Shown: positions 63,717-64,000 of the stretch, one piece after another
Layout: each line of letters begins with the position of its first letter
Numbering within the stretch: position 1 is the stretch's first letter
The notes under the pieces: generated by a model
Databases searched by the model: none
What the model was told of the DNA's origin: nothing
The model's input: the letters and a program-made list of their open reading frames with translations, nothing else
Assembly: GCA_012798435.1 (NCBI GenBank)
Contig: JAAZNF010000051.1
Location: 1-64,000 of the forward strand
Direction of reading: 5' to 3'
Origin: Myxococcales bacterium
GTDB taxonomy: Bacteria > Myxococcota > B64-G9
DNA: 64,000 nt
Position numbers and translations under genes: made by a program

Positions 63717-64000
63717 ATGAACGAGCAAAACCAGTTCAGCATTCCCGCCGGCGGCTCGCTGAATGCGTCCGAGGCCGGAAACAAGCTGCGGCGGCGGGCC
63801 CTGGGATTCGTCGTGCTGCTCGGGATCGTCAGTCTGTTTGCGGACATGACCTACGAGGGGGCGCGCAGCATCACCGGCCCCTTCCTGTTGCTGCTACAGG
63901 CGAGCGGGGCGGTCGTCGGCTTCGTGGCGGGCCTCGGTGAGCTCGTCGGATATGGTCTGCGCCTCGCCTCCGGGTACCTCGCGGATCGAACCAGGCGCTA
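63717..64000 (+). CDS. MFS transporter, N-terminal 94 codons
   Basis: The right edge cuts the gene. ATG at 63717 with GGGAGG seven bases upstream. After a 25-residue polar start comes TM1 (LGFVVLLGIVSLFADMTYEG) and the MFS loop signature GYLADRTRR, typical of motif A between TM2 and TM3. It belongs to the major facilitator superfamily; substrate unknown. Divergent from the 62516-63640 gene. Confidence 0.85.
   Translation, partial: MNEQNQFSIPAGGSLNASEAGNKLRRRALGFVVLLGIVSLFADMTYEGARSITGPFLLLLQASGAVVGFVAGLGELVGYGLRLASGYLADRTRR

Overview
The window is a high-GC (roughly two-thirds G+C by eye) bacterial chromosome segment of 64 kb. It most likely comes from the Myxococcota or a close deltaproteobacterial relative. 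The evidence is a giant Cys-rich surface protein with a MopE-type metal-binding motif and a MYXO-CTERM-like tail, many lipoproteins with Cys-rich CxxDxDC motifs, PEGA and TPR proteins, outer-membrane barrels of a myxobacterial type, and a PilZ protein of a kind common in that phylum. I saw no rRNA, tRNA, CRISPR array, insertion sequence or phage gene. Genes are tightly packed, and most neighbours overlap by ATGA or GTGA.

Left part (1-14.8 kb): a truncated PEGA protein diverges from a coupled nucleic-acid-turnover operon (TatD-type hydrolase, RNase R, dGTPase). Then come four minus-strand envelope or sensor genes and the giant Cys-rich protein, coupled to a small ppGpp-hydrolase-like HD protein.

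14.8-25.7 kb: one minus-strand operon of ten genes runs from a promoter at 25.73 kb. It encodes a small lipoprotein, three predicted outer-membrane barrels, a small periplasmic protein, three TPR proteins (602, 1016 and 377 aa, the last a lipoprotein), a 98-aa secreted protein and an L,D-transpeptidase. Its composition resembles the outer-membrane/periplasmic half of the Myxococcus Agl-Glt gliding machinery, but no motor genes are present.

25.7-42 kb: a low-GC interval holds two divergent promoter regions and an easily missed 50-codon basic gene. A long plus-strand gene train follows: glyQ, a small membrane protein, glyS, ppdK (with a histone-like basic tail), two propeller-like lipoproteins, a Wzm/Wzt-type polysaccharide exporter, a glycosyltransferase broken by one amber codon, a polyprenyl-phosphate sugar transferase and a TrmN6-like methyltransferase.

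42-49.4 kb: a minus-strand TolC-adaptor-RND efflux operon is fused by overlaps to a DciA-like (DUF721) gene and a lipoprotein. A palindromic operator overlaps its promoter.

49.4-55.2 kb: a plus-strand operon encodes a ribbon-helix-helix protein, UDP-xylose-synthase-like and GalE-like enzymes, signal peptidase I, a small membrane protein, dihydroorotase and an unknown protein.

55.2-64 kb: a lipoprotein diverges from a SplB-like radical SAM gene whose start codon lies inside a LexA-like inverted repeat. After it come a PP2C phosphatase/cyclic-nucleotide-binding fusion, then on the minus strand a membrane protein, RNase E/G and a PilZ protein with a degenerate J domain, and finally the first 94 codons of an MFS transporter. 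Reading across the window, promoters of the TTGAC(A/T)-N17-TAnnnT type recur, and three of them sit so close to the start codon that the mRNAs should be leaderless. All functional calls come from reading motifs; no database search was possible.
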